Below are positions 1 through 11,327 of a stretch of DNA of 64,000 nucleotides, one piece after another. How positions within the stretch are numbered: position 1 is the first letter of the stretch; each line of letters starts with the position of its first letter. Below the pieces are notes generated by a model. It did not search any database. It saw only the letters and a program-made list of their open reading frames with translations, and was not told where the DNA came from. The DNA is taken from the NCBI GenBank assembly GCA_965224065.1, contig CBDCYF010000005.1:3348001-3412000 (forward strand), in the 5' to 3' direction. The stretch comes from JAOTZA01 sp965224065. GTDB lineage: Bacteria > Acidobacteriota > Thermoanaerobaculia > Multivoradales > JAHEKO01. The position numbers were made by a program, and so were the translations under genes.

Positions 1-2807
<2,807 letters not shown>

Positions 2808-2811
<4 letters not shown>

Positions 2812-3770
2812 GCACGACGGCGGAGACACCGGCGACGCCCCTACGCTATTTGGGACTGGTAGGCGCGGTCTTTCTCGGGGCGGTTTTTCTGATCGCCGCC
2901 TGGGCCAAGGCCATCGACCCGGCCACCTTTGCCGAGCAGATCACCGCCGAGGGGCTGGATTTCCTGCTGCCCGCGCCGTTTGTCGCCTGGGTGGCGGTCG
3001 TCCTCGAGGTGGTCCTCGGTTTGGCGCTTTTTCTGGGGCTGCGCCGGCGAGCTGTCCTGGTGCCGACAGCCGGTCTGATCGTGCTCTTTTTATTTCTGAC
3101 CGGCCGCGCCTACTGGCGTTTTGTCAACGGCGTCGAAGCGTCGAGCTCATGCGGCTGTTTTGGCAACCTGTGGAGTCGCACGCCGGCCGAAGCCTTCTGG
3201 ACCGATCTCCTGTTGTTGGTACCGCCCTTTGTCCTGGCGTGTCTGTGGCGCCGTCCGTTGGCGCGATGGGCGCGATGGTCACGGTGGAAGCTGGGTTTGC
3301 TGGCTTTGATCGCGGTGGCGGCCGGTGTGTTCACGTGGCTGGCCCCCGGCCTGCCGCTCGACGACCTGGCGACCCGGCTTTCGCCCGGTGTCGAGGTGAC
3401 CGATCTGTGCGCCGGCTCTTCGGACGACCCGGGCGAGCTTGCCTGTCTCGACCTGCTCCTCCCCGAGCTCTCTTCCGGCACTCATTTGATCGTGCTCGAC
3501 GGTCTGGACGCGCCGTCTCTGGAGGCCGAGATGACGCGGCTCAACGCTCTCTCGCGGGCGGGTGATTTCGACGGTGTGTGGCTGTTGCATGACGCGCCCG
3601 CGGAGGAGGAGTCGTTGTTCCTGCTCAGCCGAGCGCCCGCGTTTCAGGTGAGGGAAGTTCCGGCGCCGCTGCTCCGGCCACTGTACCGTCGGCTACCCCG
3701 CAGCGCCCGGGTCAAAGACGGGCGAGTCGTTACGACCTGGAGCGGCTACCCACCTCCGGACACGGTATGA
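2808..3770 (+). CDS. MauE/DoxX-type membrane protein with C-terminal thioredoxin-like region
   Basis: Integral membrane protein of the MauE/DoxX superfamily, which passes reducing equivalents or assists disulfide chemistry at the membrane. About four hydrophobic segments lie in residues 15-150, with the family motif SCGCFG near residue 115. A fifth hydrophobic stretch follows, then a ~120-residue C-terminal domain ending in DGRVV, which looks like a thioredoxin fold without a clear CxxC. GTG at 2808 was chosen because it overlaps the uvrA stop; an ATG 63 nt upstream would need a long overlap. The stop overlaps an ATG of the following thioredoxin lipoprotein, so the pair is probably translated together as a redox module. 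Exact substrate unknown. Confidence 0.7.
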
Positions 3771-3787
3771 TGCCGCGTGCCGAAGCC

Positions 3788-4744
3788 ATGAAGACTAGAC
3801 GTACAGGAACCCGGTTGGCCGTGCTGGCTTTGCTCGCCGCTTTTGCGCCCGGCTGCGATCGTGGCGTAGGTCAGGCGGCACAGGTGGACGACACCGGCTC
3901 CGGCAGCCCGAGCCGGGTTTCGCCATCGCCGTCGCCATCCCGACCCGAGCAGTCGGCGCCGCAGAGCTCCGGTCCGGCGCCCACCGGCGCTAGCCGCGTC
4001 CCCGGGTCGGGCTTTGCACCTGGCGCCGGTCTCCCGGGTTTCCGCTTGCTCGAAGGGTATGTTCTCGAGCTCGACGGCGAGCCGGTCGACGGGGTGCGGA
4101 TCTACAACGAGCCCACGCCGTCGGTTCTGCTCATGGCCCCGAGCCTGCCGGCGCCCGTGGTTTTATGGCTCGAAGCGCGCCGGGTGGAGACGATCAATCT
4201 GCTCAAGGTGTCGAGAAACGACGACGGCGGTATCGACATCCTCCCCAACCCGACGCTCGAGGTGCACGAGCGGCCGCTTTCGATCGTGGGGGGAGGGGTC
4301 CACTTCGAGGTCGCCGGGCGTAGCGCGGTGCTCAAGCCCAAGCCGTTTCTTCTGGGTCTCAAGGTCGCCGAGGACCTGACCGACGACAGCGAGGCCTACG
4401 CGCAGCGCGCCGATTTCTATCAGCCCTCGGATGAGGCCCTGGACGCGCTGCGGCGCGAGAGCCGCGACGTTCGCGTTCGCATCTACTTCGGTAGCTGGTG
4501 CCCGGCCTGTAGCCAGATGGTGCCGCGGGCGATCAAGGTGTCCGAGGCCCTGGCGGGCTCGAACATCCGGTTCGAGTTCTACGGGCTGCCGCGGCAGATC
4601 CGCGACGATCCCGAAGCCAACCGCGACGACATCCGCCAGGTCCCCACCGGCGTGGTCTACGCCGACGACCGGGAGATCGGGCGCATCAACGGCGTCGAGT
4701 GGCGCTCGCCCGAGGCCGCGCTGACGGCGCTGCTGTCGGGATAG
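3788..4744 (+). CDS. Thioredoxin-domain lipoprotein
   Basis: Exported lipoprotein with a C-terminal thioredoxin domain. The N-terminus MKTRRTG, a hydrophobic run and APGC form a lipoprotein signal, followed by a Pro/Ser-rich linker. The redox motif is WCPAC near residue 237, after the typical YFG beta-strand, and the cis-Pro region reads QVPTGVV. ATG 3788 is preferred because it begins the signal peptide directly. An ATG at 3767 overlapping the upstream stop would add MMPRAEA and would allow translational coupling, so the start remains open. Its position behind a MauE-like protein suggests the membrane protein supplies its electrons (inference). Confidence 0.75.
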   Translation: MKTRRTGTRLAVLALLAAFAPGCDRGVGQAAQVDDTGSGSPSRVSPSPSPSRPEQSAPQSSGPAPTGASRVPGSGFAPGAGLPGFRLLEGYVLELDGEPVDGVRIYNEPTPSVLLMAPSLPAPVVLWLEARRVETINLLKVSRNDDGGIDILPNPTLEVHERPLSIVGGGVHFEVAGRSAVLKPKPFLLGLKVAEDLTDDSEAYAQRADFYQPSDEALDALRRESRDVRVRIYFGSWCPACSQMVPRAIKVSEALAGSNIRFEFYGLPRQIRDDPEANRDDIRQVPTGVVYADDREIGRINGVEWRSPEAALTALLSG

Positions 4745-5057
4745 CAGCTGGGGACGGCTGGCGCCTCGGGGTCGCCGCGCCCTGCGTAGGAGCGGGCTTG
4801 CCCCGCTCGTGGTAGCCGTGCGCCTCGGGGTCGCCCTTCGCTCCAGCTCAAGCAGCGTCCGCTCCGGGCGACCCGCTCGGCGTCCGGCATTCGTCGCGTC
4901 CCCTATGAAGCGGCCGGCGCCCGGCCCGGCACACTTTTGTAGGGGCGGGGCTTGCCCCCGCCCGCCGTAGCCGTGCGCCTCGGGGTCGCCCTTCGCTCCA
5001 GCTCAAGCGGCGTCCGCTCCGGGCGACCCGCTCGGCGCCCGGCGTTCGTCGTGTCCC
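4745..5057. repeat. Repeat-rich intergenic region, two composite units
   Basis: No gene. It holds two copies of a ~155-nt composite (anchored at 4820 and 4975) with a conserved core CGCCTCGGGGTCGCCCTTCG that recurs near 58230 and 58420. It also holds two copies of the GTAGGGGC palindrome family (4786-4808 and 4939-4964) and a GCGGCCGGCGCC module near 4912. It lies between converging genes. Confidence 0.85.
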
Positions 5058-5879
5058 CTATGAATTGCCGACGAGCCGGAACCCTTCCCCGGTTTCGGCG
5101 CCCTGATCGGAGGTCACGACCTCGACGTCGCCGCGCCCCGCCCGCGCGAGATCGAGGATTACGAACCGGCCTGCCTCGCCGGGCTCGACCTCGCTGCCTG
5201 CTGGGTCAATGATCCGGGCCCGGGTCCATGGAGGGGCTTTGAACTCCAGCGACCCGCCCGGTTCCGCGATGGTCCCCATAAACGGGGTGATCGTTCCGGC
5301 AGGCGCGTAGACCCGAAACAGGCGGTCGGCTGGAATTGCCAGCCCATCTCGGATCGATTCGGCGGCGGTCGGGACCGACCCCGACCCCCCGACGACCTCG
5401 ACCGCCGTGCTCCCCGGCGGCAGCCGGAAGTGGAGATGGCGGCGAGCCAGGGTGGCGAGGAGATCCGAGAAGGCCCCGACGAGTCCCATCACGAGAGCTG
5501 GTTTGCGGTCGCGCTGGCGGGCGGCCAGCCAGGACCTGGCCTTGGCGACCTCGACGCCCCGCCGGCTGTACGCCCGCAGGCTTTGGTCCGAACCGTTGCG
5601 CTGAAGCACCACATCGAAAAGCGGCGCATCGTCTGGCTCGGAGTCCCGACCCTCAGAGGCCTCGGGGGCCAGCACGAGGACCGGTACACGGCCGCCGGGA
5701 AGGGCTTGCGCGAGGGCTTTTCCGATCGCGACGCCTGCCAAATCGAGATCGCGATCCGCCGGTTCCTCGAATTCGGTGGCGTTCTCGGCGGCCTCGATGG
5801 CCTCCGCAAGCCGCTCGAGCTCGCCCGGCTCCGCTTGCTCCGGGCTCTCGATCAACCGGAGAATCCGCTCGCGGAGCAT
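5058..5879 (-). CDS. Degenerate LuxE/acyl-protein synthetase-like protein
   Basis: 273 residues that resemble the C-terminal two thirds of LuxE-type (PaaK-related) adenylate-forming acyl-protein synthetases. The order of elements fits: LPPGSTAVEVVGGSG, a KxxL-like helix, then RARIIDP, GEAGRFVILDLA, a TSDQG loop and the terminal GFRLVG. The family's usual Y-G-x-T-E adenylate loop is replaced by YAPAG and the N-terminal half is shortened, so activity is doubtful. It is divergent from the ferredoxin gene with 80 nt between starts. Family assignment is by motif order only; it could be a structural relative with another role. Confidence 0.5.
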   Translation of the reverse strand: MLRERILRLIESPEQAEPGELERLAEAIEAAENATEFEEPADRDLDLAGVAIGKALAQALPGGRVPVLVLAPEASEGRDSEPDDAPLFDVVLQRNGSDQSLRAYSRRGVEVAKARSWLAARQRDRKPALVMGLVGAFSDLLATLARRHLHFRLPPGSTAVEVVGGSGSVPTAAESIRDGLAIPADRLFRVYAPAGTITPFMGTIAEPGGSLEFKAPPWTRARIIDPAGSEVEPGEAGRFVILDLARAGRGDVEVVTSDQGAETGEGFRLVGNS

Positions 5880-5906
5880 GTAGGCGATTGTCTCACGCGT
5901 GTCTGC

Positions 5907-5912
5907 TACGAT
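5907..5912 (+). promoter_or_regulatory. Candidate -10 box of ferredoxin gene
   Basis: TACGAT preceded by TGC, an extended -10-like element 47 nt before the ferredoxin ATG, in the divergent gap. No convincing -35 is seen. Confidence 0.35.
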
Positions 5913-5959
5913 TTGTTCTCGTTCAACCGTTCCCCCGACGAGTCGCGAGGGCGAAACCG

Positions 5960-6328
5960 ATGGCGGATCCGTTCCCCTACACGAAGAAAATCGAGGTCGA
6001 CAAGGCGCCTCGCCCCAAGCCGCCCAAGCAGACGGCGGTGATCGACCAGACCGGCTGCACCGGTTGCGAGGCGTGCATTGCGTTCTGCCCGGTGGACTGC
6101 ATCGAGATCGTCCCCGGACCCGAGCACTACGACTTTATGAAGCTGGTCGAGGTGGACCTCGAGCGCTGCATCGGCTGCCAGCTCTGCGCCCGTTACTGTC
6201 CGTGGGAGACCATCGACATGTGGTCTTGGGAAGACGGCGTGGCAGTGGCGCCTAGCCTGACCGTCCGCTCGATCCTCTACGACTACGATCCGGAGGAGAT
6301 GCATGAATCCATCCGGGCCAGCGCCTGA
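5960..6328 (+). CDS. 2x[4Fe-4S] ferredoxin
   Basis: 122-residue soluble electron carrier with two 4Fe-4S motifs: CTGCEACIAFC followed by PVDC near residue 33, and CIGCQLCARYC followed by PWE near residue 73. The two clusters are separated by an insertion of about 20 residues. The N-terminal 30 residues are basic and Pro/Lys-rich (KAPRPKPPK), and the C-terminus extends ~35 residues beyond the second cluster. ATG 5960 gives a normal-length protein; the frame is open further upstream but only across the oppositely oriented gene. The next small gene overlaps its 3' end by 26 nt. The partner enzyme is not apparent in the neighbourhood. Confidence 0.85.
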   Translation: MADPFPYTKKIEVDKAPRPKPPKQTAVIDQTGCTGCEACIAFCPVDCIEIVPGPEHYDFMKLVEVDLERCIGCQLCARYCPWETIDMWSWEDGVAVAPSLTVRSILYDYDPEEMHESIRASA

Positions 6329-6530
6329 CTCTCCCTTGCCGGGTCCCGGCCCGGCCGACCCCGACCCGGATCTGGACGCCGCGCTCAAAAAAGTACTGGC
6401 GGTGATCTACAAAGATCACCCGCTCAGCGCCAACCAGATCCTGATCCTTGCCTCCGAGCTCCAGCGCGTCGGCGTGCACCGGCTGGTCGAGGAGCACCTG
6501 AAGAAATATCGCCGCCAGACCGGCGAGTAG
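6303..6530 (+). CDS. Small hypothetical protein
   Basis: 75 residues: an acidic Pro/Asp-rich N-terminus (PGPADPDPDLD) and a predicted helical C-terminal 45 residues (LSANQILILASELQ...HLKKYRRQTGE). No recognised family. It overlaps the ferredoxin stop by 26 nt, so the two are probably co-translated. The helical half could be a small DNA- or protein-binding unit, but nothing seen proves that. Confidence 0.6.
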   Translation: MNPSGPAPDSPLPGPGPADPDPDLDAALKKVLAVIYKDHPLSANQILILASELQRVGVHRLVEEHLKKYRRQTGE

Positions 6531-6832
6531 GCTGAGCTCCGTCTGAAACGGCCGGCGCCCCTGCCGGCCACGGGCCGGGGCAAGCCCGGCCCCTACACAA
6601 TAAGGAGCGTCTGATCCCGGTGGCCGAGACCTGCGCAGGGGCGAATGCGCTAATTTCTGTAGGGGCGGGGCTTGTCTCCGCCCGGTGTCTCCGGTCTCGA
6701 TCGGCGGATTCAGTCCGAGCCGAGGCCTGCGAATCGTCCGCCAAGCGAGGACCAAATCGCGAGCGCCCGGTATCGGACGCTCGCGAAGCGGCGGCTTTGG
6801 CGCGACGAGAACCGGCAGGGGCGCCGGCCGCA
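6531..6832. repeat. Repeat-containing intergenic region
   Basis: Contains a GCCGGCGCCCCTGCCGGCC palindromic module (6551-6569), an inverted GTAGGGGC-family copy (6571-6596, minus orientation) and a plus-orientation copy (6659-6684). The rest (6690-6832) shows no gene. It lies between converging genes. Confidence 0.75.
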
Positions 6833-9292
6833 TCAATCGAGTCCTTCGGCGAGCCCTTCGAAAAACTCGCGCGCCGCGCGCTCGGGCTCGCCGATGAGCT
6901 CTTCCGGGCCGGTGCCGCCGTGCCAATCGTCGGGGATGTGCTCGCGGTAGGGCGGCTGGAGAAAGCGGCGGTCAAAGAGCGCGATCACACCGGTGTCGTC
7001 GGCCGAGCGGATGAGCCGGCCCGCCGCCTGCACCACCCGCGTCATCCCCGGCACCACAAAGGCGTACTCGAACCCGCGCTCGAAGTGCTCCTGGTAGTGG
7101 AGCTTCAACAGCTCTTGTTCGAGCGTCAGTGCCGGCAGACACGGGCCGACCACGGCGACCGCCTTGAGCATCTCCCCCGGGTAGTCCACGCCTTCCGCGA
7201 ACACCCCACCGGCCACCGCTAGCAGCAGCACATCCCCGGCAAACGGTGAGCGCAGCGCTTCGAGGATCTTCTGACGCACTTCGTGCGAGTCCGAGCGGTT
7301 CTGCACCAGAACGTGTTTGCCTTTGACCTCGATCTCGCGCTCGATCCGTCGCAGAAAGCCGTAGCTCGGGAAAAGCGCTAGACAGTTTCCGGGGACGGAT
7401 TCCGCCATCGCCCCCAACCGCCGGGCGATCGGTTGATAGTTGGCCTCGCGCTCGCGGTAGGTCGTCGCGACCGAGCTGTCGATCACGATGCGCCGGTTCT
7501 CGCTGGGGAACGGGCTGGGGAGCCGCAAGGTCGCGGTGCGCTCGCGGTCGAACCCCAGCAGGTCGCGATAGAAGTCGGGCGGCGACAGGGTCGCCGAAAG
7601 GCCGATCGCCGAGTGGGTGCGGTTGAGCGTGCGGCCGACGAACCGGCTCGGGTCCTTGCACAGCACCCTCAAAGCCGGCCCGGCGGCGTCGGGGCCGCCC
7701 CCGCCGAGCTCGGCGCAATGGCTGAAGGCTTGGTCGTCCGATAGATAGAGACCGTCCAGAAAGCGCAGAAAGTCGAAGTAGAAAGAGACAAAGGGATCCT
7801 CGGACCGGTAGCTCGAGGTCTCGCGCTGGAAGTCGATGTAGTCCACAAAGGCGGCGTCGAAGTCGGGCCGCAACGCGAGAAATTCGTCCACCGGCAGGAC
7901 GACTTCCGCGGCACCGCTCCGGTTGCCCTTCCCGGCTTGCGGGGCCACGGCTTCATGGGCGATCTGTTCGATCCGCTCGGCCAGTGACCGGCAGAGCGCC
8001 GCGATCGCGCCGGCCTGGTTCATCTCCGACCGGGTGAAGGACTCCGCCGCCGCGCTCGCGTCGAGCGCCAAAAGCGCCGGGCTGTAGTAGCCGCGGCCCC
8101 GGCCGACCAGGTTGTGGATCTCGTCGATCACCAGGACGACGTCTTCGAGATCTTCTTCACCGCCGAATTCGTGGAGCGACACATACGGGTCGAAGACATA
8201 GTTGTAGTCGCACACCACCACCTGGGACTTGCCCGACAGCTCGAGACTGACCTCGAACGGACAGACCTCGGCGGCGCTCGACGCCTCGAAGATCGCCTCG
8301 GGCTCGAGCGTTCCGGTCTCCGCCATCAGCCGCGCCAGCACGCCGCTTTGATGGAGCTTCAAGTAGTAGCTCTTGGCGTAGGGGCAGAACTCCTCGTGAC
8401 AGATGATCTCGTCGTTGGCGCACATCCTGCCCTTGGCCCGCAGTCGAAGCGAATGGTAGGCGTCGTCGCGGTTCATGGCTTGGAGCACCGCCATCGCCAT
8501 GTCCTGCTGGAGTGTCTTGGCGGTCAGCACGAAGAGCCGTTTGTCGTTTTCGAGCGCGTAGCGGAGCGCCGGATACAGGGCCGCGACGGTCTTGCCGATG
8601 CCGGTGGGGGCTTCGACCAGCAGGTGCTCGCGCTGCTCGAGAGCCAGGCCGACCCGCTCGATGATGTCGCTCTGGCCGGCACGGATCTCCCCGTGGGGGA
8701 AGACCAGCTCGGCCGCCGCCTCGCGGCGCCGATCGGACTCGACCCGCTCGGTCTCGAACGATCGGATCAGGTGGTTGAGGCGTCGGCGGACCGCACGGCC
8801 GATGTCCTGGAAGTCGCCCTCGATCGGCTCGCGCCCGGTCGCGCCGCTGCCGATCTCGATCAGCACCAGCTCGCAGCGGACCGAATCCTCGCCGCCCGCT
8901 TCGAGCAACCAGCCGTAGAGAAGAACCTGGCGCTCGTAGAGCTCGCGGGTGGGTGGCGGCAACCTGGACCCGCGGCGGCCGCGGCGCACCGATTTGATCT
9001 CCTCGACCACCAGCCCGCCGTCCTCGTCGCGGCGCAGCCCATCGATCCGGCCGCGGATCTTGACCTCCCAGCCACGGTGGATGAGCGTGTGGTCGACAGC
9101 CACTTCCCTCCGGTAGGTGGGGTCCTCTTCGATCGCCGCCTCCTGGTAGCGGCTGTGGATCGCCTGTCCCACCCACAACCGCTCGTAGCCGCCCCGCTGC
9201 GCGAAGCCTAGATGACGGGCGTGGGCGGTTTCGATCAGGTCGGCGACCGAGAGCTCGAGGCGGCGATTGTCGGCGTCGAAGCGTGGGGGCAT
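6833..9292 (-). CDS. PD-(D/E)XK nuclease-XPD/DinG-type helicase fusion
   Basis: 819-residue superfamily 2 helicase of the Rad3/XPD/DinG group with an N-terminal Cas4-like nuclease domain. Nuclease: H46, D84 (GRIDG) and E98-x-K100 (EEIKS) give the PD-(D/E)XK signature. Helicase: Walker A PTGIGKT near residue 235, four cysteines (MC, IIC, EEFC, VC) between motifs I and II that would hold a 4Fe-4S cluster, and a DEIH box near residue 395. The C-terminal helicase motif QAAGRLIRS is near residue 765. Role: ATP-driven unwinding, probably in DNA repair. The ATG is 39 nt from the divergent hflK start. Confidence 0.85.
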   Translation of the reverse strand: MPPRFDADNRRLELSVADLIETAHARHLGFAQRGGYERLWVGQAIHSRYQEAAIEEDPTYRREVAVDHTLIHRGWEVKIRGRIDGLRRDEDGGLVVEEIKSVRRGRRGSRLPPPTRELYERQVLLYGWLLEAGGEDSVRCELVLIEIGSGATGREPIEGDFQDIGRAVRRRLNHLIRSFETERVESDRRREAAAELVFPHGEIRAGQSDIIERVGLALEQREHLLVEAPTGIGKTVAALYPALRYALENDKRLFVLTAKTLQQDMAMAVLQAMNRDDAYHSLRLRAKGRMCANDEIICHEEFCPYAKSYYLKLHQSGVLARLMAETGTLEPEAIFEASSAAEVCPFEVSLELSGKSQVVVCDYNYVFDPYVSLHEFGGEEDLEDVVLVIDEIHNLVGRGRGYYSPALLALDASAAAESFTRSEMNQAGAIAALCRSLAERIEQIAHEAVAPQAGKGNRSGAAEVVLPVDEFLALRPDFDAAFVDYIDFQRETSSYRSEDPFVSFYFDFLRFLDGLYLSDDQAFSHCAELGGGGPDAAGPALRVLCKDPSRFVGRTLNRTHSAIGLSATLSPPDFYRDLLGFDRERTATLRLPSPFPSENRRIVIDSSVATTYREREANYQPIARRLGAMAESVPGNCLALFPSYGFLRRIEREIEVKGKHVLVQNRSDSHEVRQKILEALRSPFAGDVLLLAVAGGVFAEGVDYPGEMLKAVAVVGPCLPALTLEQELLKLHYQEHFERGFEYAFVVPGMTRVVQAAGRLIRSADDTGVIALFDRRFLQPPYREHIPDDWHGGTGPEELIGEPERAAREFFEGLAEGLD

Positions 9293-9312
9293 TCAGATCT
9301 TCCCGGATTCCG

Positions 9313-9318
9313 TATACT
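9313..9318 (+). promoter_or_regulatory. Candidate -10 box of hflKC
   Basis: TATACT, 13 nt before the hflK ATG, inside the 39-nt gap to the divergent helicase. A transcript from here would have a very short leader. Confidence 0.4.
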
Positions 9319-9331
9319 GTCACCGACGCCC

Positions 9332-10339
9332 ATGGCCAAAAACCCCACCATCGTCGACTTTCCCAAGATGCCCGAGCTGCCCAAGCTCCCGGCAGGGGCC
9401 CTGCGGTTTGGCCTGATCGCCGCGCTCCTCGTGCTGGTGGCCCTGGGCAGCTTCTACACCATCGACCCCGAGGAACGCGGCGTTATCTTGCGGTTCGGCA
9501 AGTACAGCCGGACCACCGAGCCGGGCCTCCATTTCAAGATTCCGTTCGGCGTCGAGCGGTTGATCAAGGTACCGGTCGAGCGTCAGCTCAAACAGGAGTT
9601 CGGTTTTCGCACCGTGCGGGCGGGGGTCCAGAGCCAGGTCTCCCGCCGCGGCTACGAGCTCGAATCCAACATGCTGACCGGCGACCTCAACGCCGCGGTG
9701 GTCGAGTGGGTGGTGCAGTACCGGATCGAGGATGCCCGCTCCTTTCTGTTCAAGGTGCGCTCGGTCGAGGAGACGCTGGCCGATATGAGCGAAGCGGTGA
9801 TGCGCAAGGTTGTCGGGGACCGGACCGTCGACGATGTGCTGACCACCGGCCGTCAGGAGGTCGCGGACCTGGTCGAGGAGCGGCTGCAGGATCTTTGCGA
9901 CCAGTATGAAAACGGAGTGAAGATCGAGCAGGTGGTGCTCCAAGACGTCAACCCACCCGAGCCGGTCAAGCCGTCGTTCAACGAGGTCAACGAGGCCGAG
10001 CAGGAAAAAGAGACCAAGCGCAACCAGGCCCAGCAGCGGTACAACGAGGTCATCTTCCGCGCCCGCGGTGAAGCGGAGCAGACGATCAGCAACGCCGAGG
10101 GCTACAAGCTCGACCGGGTCAACCGGGCCAAGGGCGAAGCGGCCCGCTTCGAATCGCTTTATTCCGAGTACCGCAAGGCCCCGGAGGTGACCCGCCGACG
10201 CATCTATCTCGAGACCATGAACACCATTCTGCCCAAGATGGGCCAGAAGACCATCCTCGACGGCGATCTCGACGGAGTGTTACCGCTGCTCGACCTCCAG
10301 GGCTCGGGGCGACTGGGACGAAGCGGGGAACAGCAGTAG
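9332..10339 (+). CDS. hflK: SPFH/band-7 protein HflK
   Basis: 335-residue membrane-anchored SPFH protein. With HflC it forms the large cage that encloses and modulates the FtsH AAA protease. One transmembrane segment (about residues 24-44) is followed by YTIDPEERGVILRFGKY and EPGLHFKIPFG, hallmarks of HflK, then a long coiled coil with alternating Glu/Lys/Arg (about 215-285). ATG 9332 precedes the membrane anchor directly. The stop abuts the hflC ATG with no gap. The usual Gly-rich N-terminus of proteobacterial HflK is absent. Confidence 0.9.
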   Translation: MAKNPTIVDFPKMPELPKLPAGALRFGLIAALLVLVALGSFYTIDPEERGVILRFGKYSRTTEPGLHFKIPFGVERLIKVPVERQLKQEFGFRTVRAGVQSQVSRRGYELESNMLTGDLNAAVVEWVVQYRIEDARSFLFKVRSVEETLADMSEAVMRKVVGDRTVDDVLTTGRQEVADLVEERLQDLCDQYENGVKIEQVVLQDVNPPEPVKPSFNEVNEAEQEKETKRNQAQQRYNEVIFRARGEAEQTISNAEGYKLDRVNRAKGEAARFESLYSEYRKAPEVTRRRIYLETMNTILPKMGQKTILDGDLDGVLPLLDLQGSGRLGRSGEQQ

Positions 10340-11314
10340 ATGCGCTATCTGGGCGCCATCGTCGTTCTGGTGTTGTTCGCGATCGTGGCGAGCGCGGCCT
10401 ACGTGGTGCAGGAGACCGAGCAGGTCATCATCACCCAGTTTGGCAAACCGGTCGGTGACGCCATCGACGAGCCCGGGCTGCACTTCAAGGTGCCCCTGTT
10501 CCAGAAGGCCCACAAGTTTGACAAGCGGTTCTTGGAGTGGGACGCACAGCCCACCGAGCTCACCACCCAGGACAAGCGGTTTATCCATGTAGACACCTAC
10601 GCGCGCTGGCGGATCAGCGATCCGCTGCTGTTCTTCCAACGTCTGCAGAACGAGAGGCGGGCGCAGAGCCGGCTCGACGACATCCTCGAGGGCGAGACCC
10701 GCAACGCCATCGCCAAACACAACCTGGTAGAGGTCGTGCGGTCAGATGTCGGCAAGGCGGACTCGGAGGCGGAAACGGACGCGGCAGCAGAGGAAACGGC
10801 CGACGATGGGGAAGATGCCGTTGTCTCCACGTCGAGGCTCGAGCCGATCCAATACGGGCGCGAGAAGATCCGCCAGGAGATCCTGGCCAACGCGCAGAGC
10901 CGCACCGGCGACTTGGGGATCGAGATCCTGGACGTGCAGCTCAAGCGGATCAACTACGTCAAGGACGTTCGGGAGCAAGTCTACGTCCGGATGATCGCCG
11001 AGCGGCAACGGATCGCGGCGCGTTTCCGTTCCGAGGGCGAGGGCGAGGCCGCCAGCATCAGCGGTAAGCTCGAGCGCGACCTCAAAAAGATCCAGTCGGA
11101 GGCCTACCGGACGGCCCAGGAGATCATCGGGCGAGCCGATGCCGAGGCGACCGAGATTTACGCCGGGGCCTATGACCAGTCGTCCGACTCCCGTCGTTTC
11201 TACGAGTTCCTGAAGACCATGGAGACCCTCGAGTCCACCACCGACGAATCGACCTCGGTACTACTGTCCACCGACGGTGAGTTCTTTCGCTACTTGAACC
11301 AAAGCGGAGGCTGA
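10340..11314 (+). CDS. hflC: SPFH/band-7 protein HflC
   Basis: 324 residues: one N-terminal transmembrane helix (6-23), then VVQETEQVIITQFGKPVG and EPGLHFKVPLFQ, the HflC signature. An acidic insertion (about residues 138-162, rich in Glu/Asp/Ala) interrupts the SPFH domain; most HflC proteins have a shorter loop there. The C-terminal coiled coil contains ERQRIAARFRSEGEGEA. It begins immediately after the hflK stop, so the two are one operon and presumably one complex regulating FtsH. Confidence 0.9.
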   Translation: MRYLGAIVVLVLFAIVASAAYVVQETEQVIITQFGKPVGDAIDEPGLHFKVPLFQKAHKFDKRFLEWDAQPTELTTQDKRFIHVDTYARWRISDPLLFFQRLQNERRAQSRLDDILEGETRNAIAKHNLVEVVRSDVGKADSEAETDAAAEETADDGEDAVVSTSRLEPIQYGREKIRQEILANAQSRTGDLGIEILDVQLKRINYVKDVREQVYVRMIAERQRIAARFRSEGEGEAASISGKLERDLKKIQSEAYRTAQEIIGRADAEATEIYAGAYDQSSDSRRFYEFLKTMETLESTTDESTSVLLSTDGEFFRYLNQSGG

Positions 11315-11327
11315 TCCTCCTTCGGTC

